Assembly (NCBI GenBank): GCA_902772935.1
Contig: CACYCR010000176.1
Span: forward strand, 1-50,179
Direction: 5' to 3'
Length of the DNA stretch: 50,179 nucleotides
DNA from: Oscillospiraceae bacterium
GTDB taxonomy: Bacteria > Bacillota > Clostridia > Oscillospirales > Acutalibacteraceae
The notes under the pieces are model-generated. The model was given only the letters and a program-made list of their open reading frames with translations, had not been told where the DNA came from and did not search any database. Every line of letters starts with the position of its first letter. Position 1 is the stretch's first letter. Shown here in pieces: positions 35,089 to 42,214 of this stretch. The translations under genes and the position numbers were made by a program.

Positions 35089-35126
35089 GAAACGGCTGTG
35101 GACATTTTTCACGGCCGTTTCTTTTT
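35089..35126 (+). terminator. Intrinsic terminator after the metallophosphoesterase gene
   Basis: A 12-bp stem (35089-35100 with 35110-35121, one G-U pair), 9-nt loop and a run of five T. It closes the recJ-to-phosphoesterase run, 14 nt after the stop codon. Confidence 0.9.
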
Positions 35127-35150
35127 ATGGGAAAAATTTCACAAAACTAC

Positions 35151-35179
35151 TTTTCATTTTCTGAAAAATATGGTAAAAT
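35151..35179 (+). promoter_or_regulatory. Extended -10 promoter upstream of the DUF2804-like gene
   Basis: TTTTCA at 35151-35156, 17-nt spacer, TAAAAT at 35174-35179 preceded by TG at 35171-35172. It follows directly on the terminator at 35089-35126 in AT-rich DNA and is 34 nt ahead of the next start. Confidence 0.65.
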
Positions 35180-35212
35180 AAATCAAATAATGAATCATAG
35201 GGGGCTTTTGGT

Positions 35213-36286
35213 ATGAAAAAAACCTATATCGGCTGGCAGGAAGCGGATTATAAGAGCAAGCAGATCGAATACACCGAACCGACAACGCTGCTCGCAAAGG
35301 ACGGCACGCTGCTTGCCAAGGGCTGGGCGCGACACAATGTCTTCGATTACAACCGCTATGACGTCAAGGCGCAGATGCGCCGTAAGGAATGGGACTTCTA
35401 TCAGATCTCCAACGGCTATTACATGGCACAGATCAGCTTTGCCAACATCTCGCTCGGCGGCTATGTGCAGGCCGTGCTCGTGGACCTGCGCGACGGCAAG
35501 GTCGTCAAAAGCATCATGTCGCCCTTCATCGGCGGCAAAAACAAGTACGTCCTGCCGCCCAAGGGGGATGTGCCCAACACCGTCAAGATGACCATCGGCA
35601 AGGCGAGCTTTGTCTTTGACACCAAGGAGACCGAACGTACCCTCTGGTTCCGGATGGACGATGTGGAGTGCAATTTCCAAATGGATATTCTGCCGGGCCT
35701 TGAAAACATCACGACCGTGCTGCCGTTCAAGGGCTTCCCCGACCGGTATTTCATGACCACAAAGCAGCTCTGCCTGCCGTGCGAGGGTACCTTCCGCTTC
35801 GGCGGCGAAACCGTGGAATTCTCCAAGGACAACACGTTCTGCTCGCTGGATTGGGGGCGCGTCTGCACGCCGTACAGCCTGGTCTGGTACTGGGGCAGCG
35901 GTTCCACCTGGCTGACGGACGCCGAAGGCAACAAGCACCTGTTCGGCTTTGAAATCACCTGGGGCATCGGCGACGAGAGCAACGCCACGGAAACGTGTAT
36001 GTTCTATGACGGCAAAGCGCACAAATTCGGCGCGGTTGACGTCAAGACCTTCCCGAAGCCGGATAAATATATGCAGCCCTGGGAGTTCGTCTCGGAGGAC
36101 GGCCGGTTCAATCTGACCATGAAGCCGTTCTTTGACCATCACAGCGACCTGAACGTCGGCGTCATGCGCATGCACAGCCACCAGGTCCACGGTCTTTGGA
36201 GCGGCACGGTCACGCTTGACGACGGCACCGTGCTGGAAATCAAGGATATGTACGCGTTCTGCGAATACGTCGAGAACCGCTGGTAA
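35213..36286 (+). CDS. DUF2804-family protein of unknown function
   Basis: 357-residue soluble protein with many aromatic residues and predicted mostly beta structure, no signal peptide or membrane segment. The C-terminal half carries signatures I associate with DUF2804: SLDWGR with a following WYWGSGSTW, FGFEITWGIGDES, and a closing TLDDGTVLEIKDMYAFCEYVENRW. No catalytic motif is evident and no function is known to me. The start follows a GGGGG site. It has its own promoter and is separated from the downstream TIR-kinase by 63 nt holding a terminator-like hairpin. Confidence 0.65.
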   Translation: MKKTYIGWQEADYKSKQIEYTEPTTLLAKDGTLLAKGWARHNVFDYNRYDVKAQMRRKEWDFYQISNGYYMAQISFANISLGGYVQAVLVDLRDGKVVKSIMSPFIGGKNKYVLPPKGDVPNTVKMTIGKASFVFDTKETERTLWFRMDDVECNFQMDILPGLENITTVLPFKGFPDRYFMTTKQLCLPCEGTFRFGGETVEFSKDNTFCSLDWGRVCTPYSLVWYWGSGSTWLTDAEGNKHLFGFEITWGIGDESNATETCMFYDGKAHKFGAVDVKTFPKPDKYMQPWEFVSEDGRFNLTMKPFFDHHSDLNVGVMRMHSHQVHGLWSGTVTLDDGTVLEIKDMYAFCEYVENRW

Positions 36287-36294
36287 ACCCGAAT

Positions 36295-36330
36295 GCTGCC
36301 GCTGCGGATGAATGCTGCGGCGGCGTTTTT
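36295..36330 (+). terminator. Terminator-like hairpin between the DUF2804-like and TIR-kinase genes
   Basis: GCTGCCGC (36295-36302) pairs with GCGGCGGC (36317-36324), one U-G pair, with a 14-nt loop, then G and five T (36326-36330). The TIR-kinase ribosome site starts 4 nt later (AAGGAGG, 36334-36340). Since no promoter fits between them, the hairpin may act as a partial terminator or attenuator. The loop region also contains a 9-nt direct repeat, GAATGCTGC at 36291 and 36310. Confidence 0.5.
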
Positions 36331-36349
36331 CGCAAGGAGGATAATACAA

Positions 36350-37915
36350 ATGAGTCCCAAAGTGATGCAATGTCAAAACGGACATTTTTATGATGCAGAG
36401 CGGTTTCCGAGCTGCCCGTATTGCGCACAGATCAACACAGCACCTGTGCCGGTTTTTCCGGAGTCCGTGGCGATAGCCACCTGCGAAAACGGACACTCCT
36501 ATGACGCCAGACGCTTTTCGAGCTGTCCCTATTGTGTGCCGAAGGTCAAAAAAAGCAGTCCGCAAAGACCGGCGGATTCTGCGCTTTCTCAGTTCCGCAG
36601 CTGTTCGAATATGCAGGAGCCTTATCTGTTTATCAGTTACGCGCACAGTGACGCCAGCCGCATTCGCTCGTATTTCGAAATTCTGGAGAACAATCACTTC
36701 CGCTACTGGTACGATGAAGGTCTGCCCACCGGGAAAGAGTTTTATGACCAGATTTCAAAGCACATCAAGGGCTGTGTGCAGTTCATCCTGTTTTTGTCGG
36801 AAAATGCGCAAAACTCCGATAATGTCCGGGACGAGATTCATATCGCGTACAAGTACAAAAAGAATATCCTTGTCGTCTATATCGAGGATGTCGAGCTGGA
36901 TGACGGACTGGAGCTTGCGCTTGACCGCAAGCAGAACCTGCTTGCCAGCAAATACAGCGAACAGGAAATCAAACGCCGGTTTTATTTTGAGCTTTCCAAG
37001 GACGCGCTGAACCGGGTTGACGATCCGATCCCGCAGCAGCAAAGCAAGGATGAAAAGGATGCGCTGTCGATTTACGAGGACTTCCGGCTGCTTTCCAAAA
37101 GTCAGATGAGCGAGGTCTATTCTGCAAAGCGCATCGGCTCCGGTTGCAAGGTGCTGATCAAGAAGATCTATTTTGAAGGCGAGATGAACCGCAAGGCGTT
37201 TTATCAGTGCTATATGAACGAAAAACGGACGCTGGATACCTGCATCTGTCCGTTTTTGCCGCAGCTCATTGACTTCGGTGAAACAGAGAACAGCGCCTAC
37301 ATTGTGGAGACGTTTTTACAGGGCGAACAACTCGACCGTTCGGGCGGATACAGTGAGCATGTAGTGATCAATCTCGGCATCAAAGTGGCGCAGATTCTGA
37401 AATACTTTTATCATTACGGCATTGTCCATTGCGATCTCAAGCCGGAAAACCTGCTGATGGATCAGTTCGGACAGATCTATCTTGTGGACTTCGGGTCCTG
37501 CAAATTCATCGCCGACAAAAACATGAACGAAACGTCGTTCTATACGATGGGCTTTGCAGCGCCGGAACAGTATACGCAAAACGGAAAGATTGATTTCCGC
37601 ACCGATATTTATGCGCTGGGCAAAACGATGCTTTATTTGCTCGCCGGTGACAAAATCTCTTCGGACAATGTGTTTCGGGATAACATCTCCACCGTCAGCA
37701 AGACTATCGGCATGTCCCGTCCGCTGAATACGCCGGAGGTCAAAATTCAATACCTGACGGAAAACTTAAGCTACTATGATCCGCATGCAAACCCAAAGCT
37801 CGACCAGATCATCAGCCGCATGATTTCCGAAAAGAAAGAGAATCGTTATAACTCCTTCGATGATTTGATCCGCGATCTGACGATCTTGCAGTCGCCTGCA
37901 CCGTATGCATATTGA
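36350..37915 (+). CDS. TIR domain-protein kinase fusion with two N-terminal zinc-ribbon-like modules
   Basis: 521-residue multidomain protein. Residues 8-25 and 45-62 are two copies of CxNGHxYDAxRFxSCPYC (Cys8, His12, Cys22, Cys25; Cys45, His49, Cys59, Cys62), likely zinc-binding. Residues 91-222 form a TIR domain: FISYAHSD (94-101), a BB-loop-like YDEGLPTGKEF (121-131), and Glu162 in NVRDEIHIAY at the position of the catalytic Glu of TIR NADases. Residues 242-515 form a Ser/Thr kinase: VLIKK (Lys271), HCDLKPEN (360-367), DFG (380-382), AAPE (403-406); the Gly-rich loop is degenerate (SKSQMSEVY). No transmembrane segment. ATG at 36350 behind AAGGAGG. A tyrosine phosphatase gene follows after 22 nt. 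Kinase looks active; NADase activity and biological role are inference. Confidence 0.85.
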   Translation: MSPKVMQCQNGHFYDAERFPSCPYCAQINTAPVPVFPESVAIATCENGHSYDARRFSSCPYCVPKVKKSSPQRPADSALSQFRSCSNMQEPYLFISYAHSDASRIRSYFEILENNHFRYWYDEGLPTGKEFYDQISKHIKGCVQFILFLSENAQNSDNVRDEIHIAYKYKKNILVVYIEDVELDDGLELALDRKQNLLASKYSEQEIKRRFYFELSKDALNRVDDPIPQQQSKDEKDALSIYEDFRLLSKSQMSEVYSAKRIGSGCKVLIKKIYFEGEMNRKAFYQCYMNEKRTLDTCICPFLPQLIDFGETENSAYIVETFLQGEQLDRSGGYSEHVVINLGIKVAQILKYFYHYGIVHCDLKPENLLMDQFGQIYLVDFGSCKFIADKNMNETSFYTMGFAAPEQYTQNGKIDFRTDIYALGKTMLYLLAGDKISSDNVFRDNISTVSKTIGMSRPLNTPEVKIQYLTENLSYYDPHANPKLDQIISRMISEKKENRYNSFDDLIRDLTILQSPAPYAY

Positions 37916-37937
37916 TCCGCACCGGAAAGGTTTTTCT

Positions 37938-38438
37938 ATGAATAAGCATCGCATCCTCTTCATCTGCCTGGGCAATATCTGCCGCAGCCCGATGGCGGAA
38001 TTCATTTTCAAAAATCTGTTGGAGAAACAAAACTGCGCCGACCGGTTCGTTGTGGCGTCTGCGGCAACGAGCGACGAAAACGTTGTTCGCGGCGTCGGCG
38101 CGCCGGTGTACCCGCCGGCAGAGCGCATTTTATTGCAGCACGGGATTGCCTGCGACGGCAAACGCGCCGTGCAGCTCACCCGGGCGGACTATGACCGGTA
38201 CGATCTGCTGCTGTGCATGGATGACAGCAACGTCAGAAACGCCGTGCGCATCTGCGGCGGCGACCCGCAGCAAAAGATTCGCAAGCTGCTTTCGTTCACC
38301 GATACGCCGAACGACAATGTTGCCGACCCCTGGTACACTGGCGACTTCACTGCGGCGTACAACGACATTCTGCGCGGCTGCAAGGGTTTGCTTTGCACGC
38401 TGCAAAAGACACAAAAAGGAGATTGCCATGGCGATTGA
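37938..38438 (+). CDS. Low-molecular-weight protein-tyrosine phosphatase
   Basis: 166-residue LMW-PTP. The N-terminal phosphate-binding loop CLGNICRS gives Cys10 as nucleophile and Arg16, followed by Ser; the general acid is Asp130 in DPWYTGDF, with Tyr133 in the expected place. Family members dephosphorylate Tyr-kinase substrates, or Ser/Thr or arginine phosphates in some Firmicutes. It lies 22 nt after the TIR-kinase and overlaps the lipase gene by 11 nt, so it could counteract the kinase; that pairing is inferred from position only. Confidence 0.93.
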   Translation: MNKHRILFICLGNICRSPMAEFIFKNLLEKQNCADRFVVASAATSDENVVRGVGAPVYPPAERILLQHGIACDGKRAVQLTRADYDRYDLLLCMDDSNVRNAVRICGGDPQQKIRKLLSFTDTPNDNVADPWYTGDFTAAYNDILRGCKGLLCTLQKTQKGDCHGD

Positions 38439-39702
38439 TTATCTCACCGGCGGACTGCGCGGTTTGCAGAAAGCGCTGACAACGGCTGCGTCACTGCTGT
38501 CTTTTGTGAAGGCGAAAGGGGAGGGCCGTTATCTTAACCACGCCACCGACAAAACGAACGACCCCTTTGTCTTTGTTCACGGCTTTTTCGGCTGGGGACA
38601 GTATGAGCGCGGCAATGACACGCTGGCGTACTGGGGCATGTTCACCGGCAACCTGATGAAAAAAATCAACCATTCCGGCTTCACTGCCGTGTCCGCTTCG
38701 GTTGATACGGTCGGTTCGGCGTGGGACCGCGCCTGCGAATTGCACGCGCAGCTCACGGGAACGCGCGTCGATTACGGCAAAGCGCACGCCGCCGCCTTCG
38801 GTCATCCGCGGTACGGCGCAGATTATACCGGCCGCGCCTTGCTGCCCGTCTGGGACAGCGACCACAAGATCAACCTCATCGGTCATTCCTTCGGCGGGCC
38901 GACGTCGGCGCTCTTTGCGTCGATCCTCGCCTTCGGCAGCGAAGAAGAACAGAGGGCAACGACCGACGGCAGTCTGTCGCCGTTTTTTGAAGGCGGACGT
39001 ACCGACTGGATTCGTTCGATCACCGGGCTTGCCGCCGCGTTCAACGGCACGACGCTCGCCATGAACCATCTGGCGATGGCCGACCTCAAATCCGAAAGGG
39101 ACGCGGTATTTGCCGCGCACTTTTCCGGTGCGCCGGACGCGGTCCGCAAGGCGCATGACACGCTGACCGCCGGCATTTTCGGCGCCCTGCAGCGTGCGAC
39201 AAGCGGCGACGTCGCAAAGCCGGACACCGGGCTTTATGACATGGACCCGGATCAGTCCGTGCTGCTCAACAAAAGCATCCGCATGCTGCCTGACGTCTAC
39301 TATTTTTCCGTGCCGCACGACGCCACAAAGGCAAGCGCCGACGGCACCTGCCGCGTCCCGGACAAGGCGATCTGCGACCCGTTTTTCCGCCCGTTTTCCC
39401 ATGTGACCGGGCGCACGAACACCGTGACCAAGGGCGGCATCGTGCTGGATGAACGCTGGCAGTACAACGACGGACTTGTCAATACGATCTCCGAGACGGC
39501 GCCGTTTGACAAAGAGAGCGACACGCTGGACGCGCCGCCGTCACCGCAGCTTGCCGCAGCGGGATTTTCGAAAGGCGTCTACCACATTTTCCCGACCTAT
39601 CCCGGCGCGCACATGGCGCTTTTGGGCAATGTCTTTCATCCGACGGAAGCGGGGCTGCCGTATCTGTTTGATCTGATGCTGATGATCAATGCACTGGAAT
39701 AA
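38428..39702 (+). CDS. Alpha/beta-hydrolase lipase (family I.5/I.6-like)
   Basis: 424-residue protein resembling the large Geobacillus/Staphylococcus triacylglycerol lipases. It has the oxyanion segment VFVHGFFGWG (48-57), the nucleophile elbow GHSFGG with Ser154, the catalytic Asp348 in YNDGLVNTIS, and His395 in YPGAHMALLG. Family relatives are secreted, but this one begins directly with the catalytic region and shows no signal peptide, so it may act in the cytoplasm or on the inner membrane face. Starts at ATG 38428 behind AAAAAGGAG inside the end of the phosphatase gene. Followed by two more lipid-related genes. Confidence 0.82.
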   Translation: MAIDYLTGGLRGLQKALTTAASLLSFVKAKGEGRYLNHATDKTNDPFVFVHGFFGWGQYERGNDTLAYWGMFTGNLMKKINHSGFTAVSASVDTVGSAWDRACELHAQLTGTRVDYGKAHAAAFGHPRYGADYTGRALLPVWDSDHKINLIGHSFGGPTSALFASILAFGSEEEQRATTDGSLSPFFEGGRTDWIRSITGLAAAFNGTTLAMNHLAMADLKSERDAVFAAHFSGAPDAVRKAHDTLTAGIFGALQRATSGDVAKPDTGLYDMDPDQSVLLNKSIRMLPDVYYFSVPHDATKASADGTCRVPDKAICDPFFRPFSHVTGRTNTVTKGGIVLDERWQYNDGLVNTISETAPFDKESDTLDAPPSPQLAAAGFSKGVYHIFPTYPGAHMALLGNVFHPTEAGLPYLFDLMLMINALE

Positions 39703-39720
39703 AGAAACGGAGGGATTCTT

Positions 39721-40401
39721 ATGATGCACATGTTACCGGCGCTGCGCTGGGTCTTTCTCGGTCTGTTTGCGCTCGCGTCCGTCTTTCACCTGATCGACAG
39801 CTGGCGGGATCTGACAAAACGGCGGCGGATCACCAAACCGATGCTGCTGATTTTCCTGCTTTGCTACTACCTTTGCAGTACCGCCTCGCCGCTGGCGCTG
39901 CTGATCGCGGCGCTGCTGACCAGCTGGCTGGGCGACGTGCTGCTGATGCCGAAGGGCAACGCCTGGTTCATTTCGGGCGGTATCAGCTTTCTTGCAAGCC
40001 ACATTCTCTTCATCTTCGTCTATGCGCCGCAGGTGAATTTCACCGCGGTGCCGTGGGCAATCGTGATTCCCGCGGCGGTGGTCTATTGCGGCGTCTCATT
40101 CGCGATTATGTATGCCGTACGCAAAACAACGCCGAAGCCGATGATCGTCCCGATGTTTTTGTATCTTGCGGCGAACAACACGATGAACCTCTTTGCCCTG
40201 ATGCAATTGCTCTCGCTGCAATCCACCGGCGCGATCGTTGCCTACGCCGGCGCGGTGCTGTTCTTTGTGTCCGACTGCACGCTGTTTTTGCAGCGGTACC
40301 ACCCGAACAAATCACTCATTTTCAAAAAGCATTTCACCATCATGCTGACCTACCTTGCCGGTGAGTTTCTCATCACGCAGGGCATGCTGCTGCTTGGCTG
40401 A
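39721..40401 (+). CDS. YhhN-family membrane protein (lysoplasmalogenase-like)
   Basis: 226-residue polytopic protein with about 8 hydrophobic helices. Family marks include KPMLLIFLL, SWLGDVLLM, the GISFLASHILFIF helix, and FFVSDCTLF near the end; the conserved Asp residues in LGD and SD are proposed to be part of the active site in the TMEM86/YhhN family, whose characterised members hydrolyse the vinyl-ether bond of lysoplasmalogens. Anaerobic Clostridia often contain plasmalogens, which makes the assignment plausible. Start ATG behind GGAGGG, 18 nt after the lipase. Confidence 0.78.
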   Translation: MMHMLPALRWVFLGLFALASVFHLIDSWRDLTKRRRITKPMLLIFLLCYYLCSTASPLALLIAALLTSWLGDVLLMPKGNAWFISGGISFLASHILFIFVYAPQVNFTAVPWAIVIPAAVVYCGVSFAIMYAVRKTTPKPMIVPMFLYLAANNTMNLFALMQLLSLQSTGAIVAYAGAVLFFVSDCTLFLQRYHPNKSLIFKKHFTIMLTYLAGEFLITQGMLLLG

Positions 40402-40418
40402 CGAAAGGAGAAAGCCTC

Positions 40419-41324
40419 ATGAAGTATATTTTTGTTGTCAATCCGCACGCAGGGGAGACCAACGCCGCCCCCGCGCTCAAAACCACGATCGCAGCGCTCG
40501 GGAAAGACACGGACTGCGACATCTATGAAACCAAAGCCATCGGCGACGCCACGGTCTTTGTCCGCGACTTTTGCAACGCGCATCCGGGCGAAGAGTTGCG
40601 CTTCATTGCCTGCGGCGGCGACGGCACGCTCAATGAAGTCATCAACGGCGCGGTCGGTTTTGCCGGCGTCAGCGTGAGCTGTTACCCCTGCGGCAGCGGC
40701 AACGATTTTGTCAAAGCCTTCGGCGGCGCGGAAAAATTCCTCGACGTCAAGGCGCTGCTGGATGCACCGGCGCGTCCGCTCGATCTGCTCAAGGTCGGCG
40801 ACCGCTACAGCAACAACGTGGTCAACTTCGGTTTTGATACGACCGTCGCGATCACGGTCAACAACGAACGCGAAAAGACCGGTTCCGCCGGCAAGAGCGT
40901 CTATACCAAAGGCGTTGTCACCGCGCTGATCAAGTCCATGAAAAACCGCTTCACCGTCAAGGCCGACGGCGAGATCCTCAATCCCGACGGCAAGGCGCTG
41001 CTTTGCACCGTCGCCAACGGACAGTATGTCGGCGGCTCGTTTCGCTGCGCACCGCGCGCCGAAACCGACGACGGGCTGATTGAGGTCTGCCTCATCAAGC
41101 CGATCTCCCGGCTGCGCTTTGTGCGGATCCTCGGCACCTACACCGAAGGCAGACACCTCGACGACCCGGCGGTGCAGGACATTGTGGTGTACCGCCGCGC
41201 AAAAACCGTGGAAGTCACCGCGCCGGATGGCTTTGCCTATTCGCTCGACGGCGAGATCATCTACGAAAACCACTTCACTGTGGAGATTGTCCCGGCCGCC
41301 GTTTCGTTCGCCGTACCGGAATAA
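40419..41324 (+). CDS. Diacylglycerol kinase-family lipid kinase
   Basis: 301-residue soluble lipid kinase of the DagK_cat/YegS-like family. NPHAG start (8-12), the nucleotide-binding GGDGTLNE at 66-73, PCGSGNDF at 90-97, and the C-terminal LDGE motif. It most likely phosphorylates diacylglycerol to phosphatidic acid, as B. subtilis DgkB does, though YegS-type relatives can use other lipids. 17 nt after the YhhN gene; last gene of the operon, followed by a terminator. Confidence 0.9.
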   Translation: MKYIFVVNPHAGETNAAPALKTTIAALGKDTDCDIYETKAIGDATVFVRDFCNAHPGEELRFIACGGDGTLNEVINGAVGFAGVSVSCYPCGSGNDFVKAFGGAEKFLDVKALLDAPARPLDLLKVGDRYSNNVVNFGFDTTVAITVNNEREKTGSAGKSVYTKGVVTALIKSMKNRFTVKADGEILNPDGKALLCTVANGQYVGGSFRCAPRAETDDGLIEVCLIKPISRLRFVRILGTYTEGRHLDDPAVQDIVVYRRAKTVEVTAPDGFAYSLDGEIIYENHFTVEIVPAAVSFAVPE

Positions 41325-41344
41325 ATCACGCTAAAAAAAGAAAC

Positions 41345-41380
41345 GACCCGAGGCTACTGCTTCGGGTCTTGTTGTTATTT
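41345..41380. terminator. Bidirectional intrinsic terminator
   Basis: A 10-bp stem (41345-41354 with 41359-41368, one G-U pair), TACT loop, plus-strand tail TTGTTGTTATTT, minus-strand tail GTTTCTTTTTTTAG. It separates the convergent lipid-kinase and rnhA genes. Confidence 0.88.
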
Positions 41381-41830
41381 GTTCGCTTCGGCGGCAAGAA
41401 TCTTTTTCCATTCGCCGACGGCAAGCGCGTCGCAGCGTTCGTTCTCCGGATGGCCGTCATGGCCGCGAATCCAGCGAATCGTCACCTCATGTCGGTCAAT
41501 CTGCTGCAGCAGCGCATCCCAGAGGTCGGGATTCAGCGCCGGCTTCTTGTCCTTCTTCCGCCAGCCGTTCGCCTTCCATGCCTTCGCCCAGCCGAGGGTA
41601 ATCCCGTTCGCCACGTACTGCGAATCGGTCACGACCGTCACGCGGCAGGGCTCCTTGAGCGCGCGCAGCCCTTCGATCACCGCCATAAGCTCCATACGGT
41701 TGTTTGTGGTTGCCGGGGCACCGCCGGACAGCTCCTTGCGGCTGCCCTTGTAATCCAAAATCACGCCCCAACCGCCGGCGCCTGGATTGCCCGAGCAAGC
41801 GCCGTCTGTGTAAATCGTTACGTCTTTCAT
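41375..41830 (-). CDS. rnhA: Ribonuclease HI
   Basis: Cleaves the RNA strand of RNA-DNA hybrids. 151 residues with the full DEDD active site: Asp9 ([11 protein letters not shown]), Glu47 ([12 protein letters not shown]), Asp69 (VVTDSQYV) and Asp134 (ERCDALA), plus the loop His124 (RGHDGHPEN). The ATG at 41830 is chosen because it starts exactly at the family N-terminus and is preceded on the minus strand by GGCGGTGAT; upstream frame has no relation to RNase H. A short basic handle region ([14 protein letters not shown]) is present as in the Escherichia enzyme. Confidence 0.95.
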   Translation of the reverse strand: MKDVTIYTDGACSGNPGAGGWGVILDYKGSRKELSGGAPATTNNRMELMAVIEGLRALKEPCRVTVVTDSQYVANGITLGWAKAWKANGWRKKDKKPALNPDLWDALLQQIDRHEVTIRWIRGHDGHPENERCDALAVGEWKKILAAEANK

Positions 41831-41845
41831 ATCATCACCGCCGGT

Positions 41846-41874
41846 ATTATAGCAGAGCGGGCGGAAAAATGCAA
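41846..41874 (-). promoter_or_regulatory. Promoter of rnhA
   Basis: On the minus strand TTGCAT (complement of 41869-41874) and a perfect TATAAT (complement of 41846-41851) are 17 nt apart, with the rnhA ATG 15 nt downstream of the -10; the leader would be very short. Confidence 0.75.
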
Positions 41875-41940
41875 GAAAAAACGAAAGTGAAACACCAAAT
41901 GATCCCCGGAATCTGTTGTGCGGTGCGGGTTGAATCGGTA

Positions 41941-42028
41941 GCAATGAAAGTCAAGTGAGCGTCAAATGAAACACAAGTGAAAGTCAAGTGGCAAACAATT
42001 GGCATACAAGTGGCAAACAGTTGGACCC
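41941..42028. repeat. 11-bp tandem repeat array (iteron-like)
   Basis: Six-base cores recur with strict 11-nt spacing: CAAGTG at 41952, CAAATG 41963, CAAGTG 41974, CAAGTG 41985, CAATTG 41996, CAAGTG 42007, CAGTTG 42018. Full units read CAAGTG followed by AGCGT, AAAGT, GCAAA and similar; a weaker unit precedes at 41941. This gives two visible longer repeats: a 13-bp exact pair (41945, 41978) and an 18-bp pair with one mismatch (41985, 42007). One turn of B-DNA per unit places all cores on one face of the helix. Read as protein the region has stops in every plus frame, so it is not coding now. It resembles iterons in phage-type replication genes. Confidence 0.8.
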
Positions 42029-42120
42029 TATATAGAATGAATAGAGAGATAGATGACATACACCGCATATTGCGCGCACGCGCACGAAGGGCGGATTTTT
42101 TTCTGAAAAGCTTTTTCTCT

Positions 42121-42152
42121 CATACTTTTCTTTTCGAAAAAAGAAAAGTATG
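42121..42152. repeat. Perfect 14-bp palindrome with 4-nt centre
   Basis: CATACTTTTCTTTT at 42121-42134 is the exact reverse complement of 42139-42152, with CGAA between. It is purine/pyrimidine-strand biased and lacks a T-tail suited to a terminator. It lies 93 nt after the tandem array. Function unknown; candidates are a cruciform, a protein-binding site or a mobile-repeat end. Confidence 0.85.
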
Positions 42153-42182
42153 CAAAAGAAAACCACTTGCCCTGATGGCAGC

Positions 42183-42214
42183 GCTTTCGGCGCTGTTGGG
42201 TGCGCGCCGAAAGC
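42183..42214. repeat. Perfect 11-bp inverted repeat
   Basis: GCTTTCGGCGC (42183-42193) and GCGCCGAAAGC (42204-42214) flank a 10-nt loop. The stretch 42215-42476 after it shows no credible gene; it is GC-rich to about 42290, then AT-rich, and no clear promoter was found before the next gene. Confidence 0.8.

Noticed and set aside
36350-37915. Known Thoeris-type TIR defence system
   Set aside because: No SIR2- or Macro-domain ThsA-like effector lies beside it, and the TIR domain is fused to a kinase with lipid-enzyme neighbours.
41941-42028. CRISPR array
   Set aside because: Units are 11 bp and directly adjacent with no spacers, and no cas gene is present.
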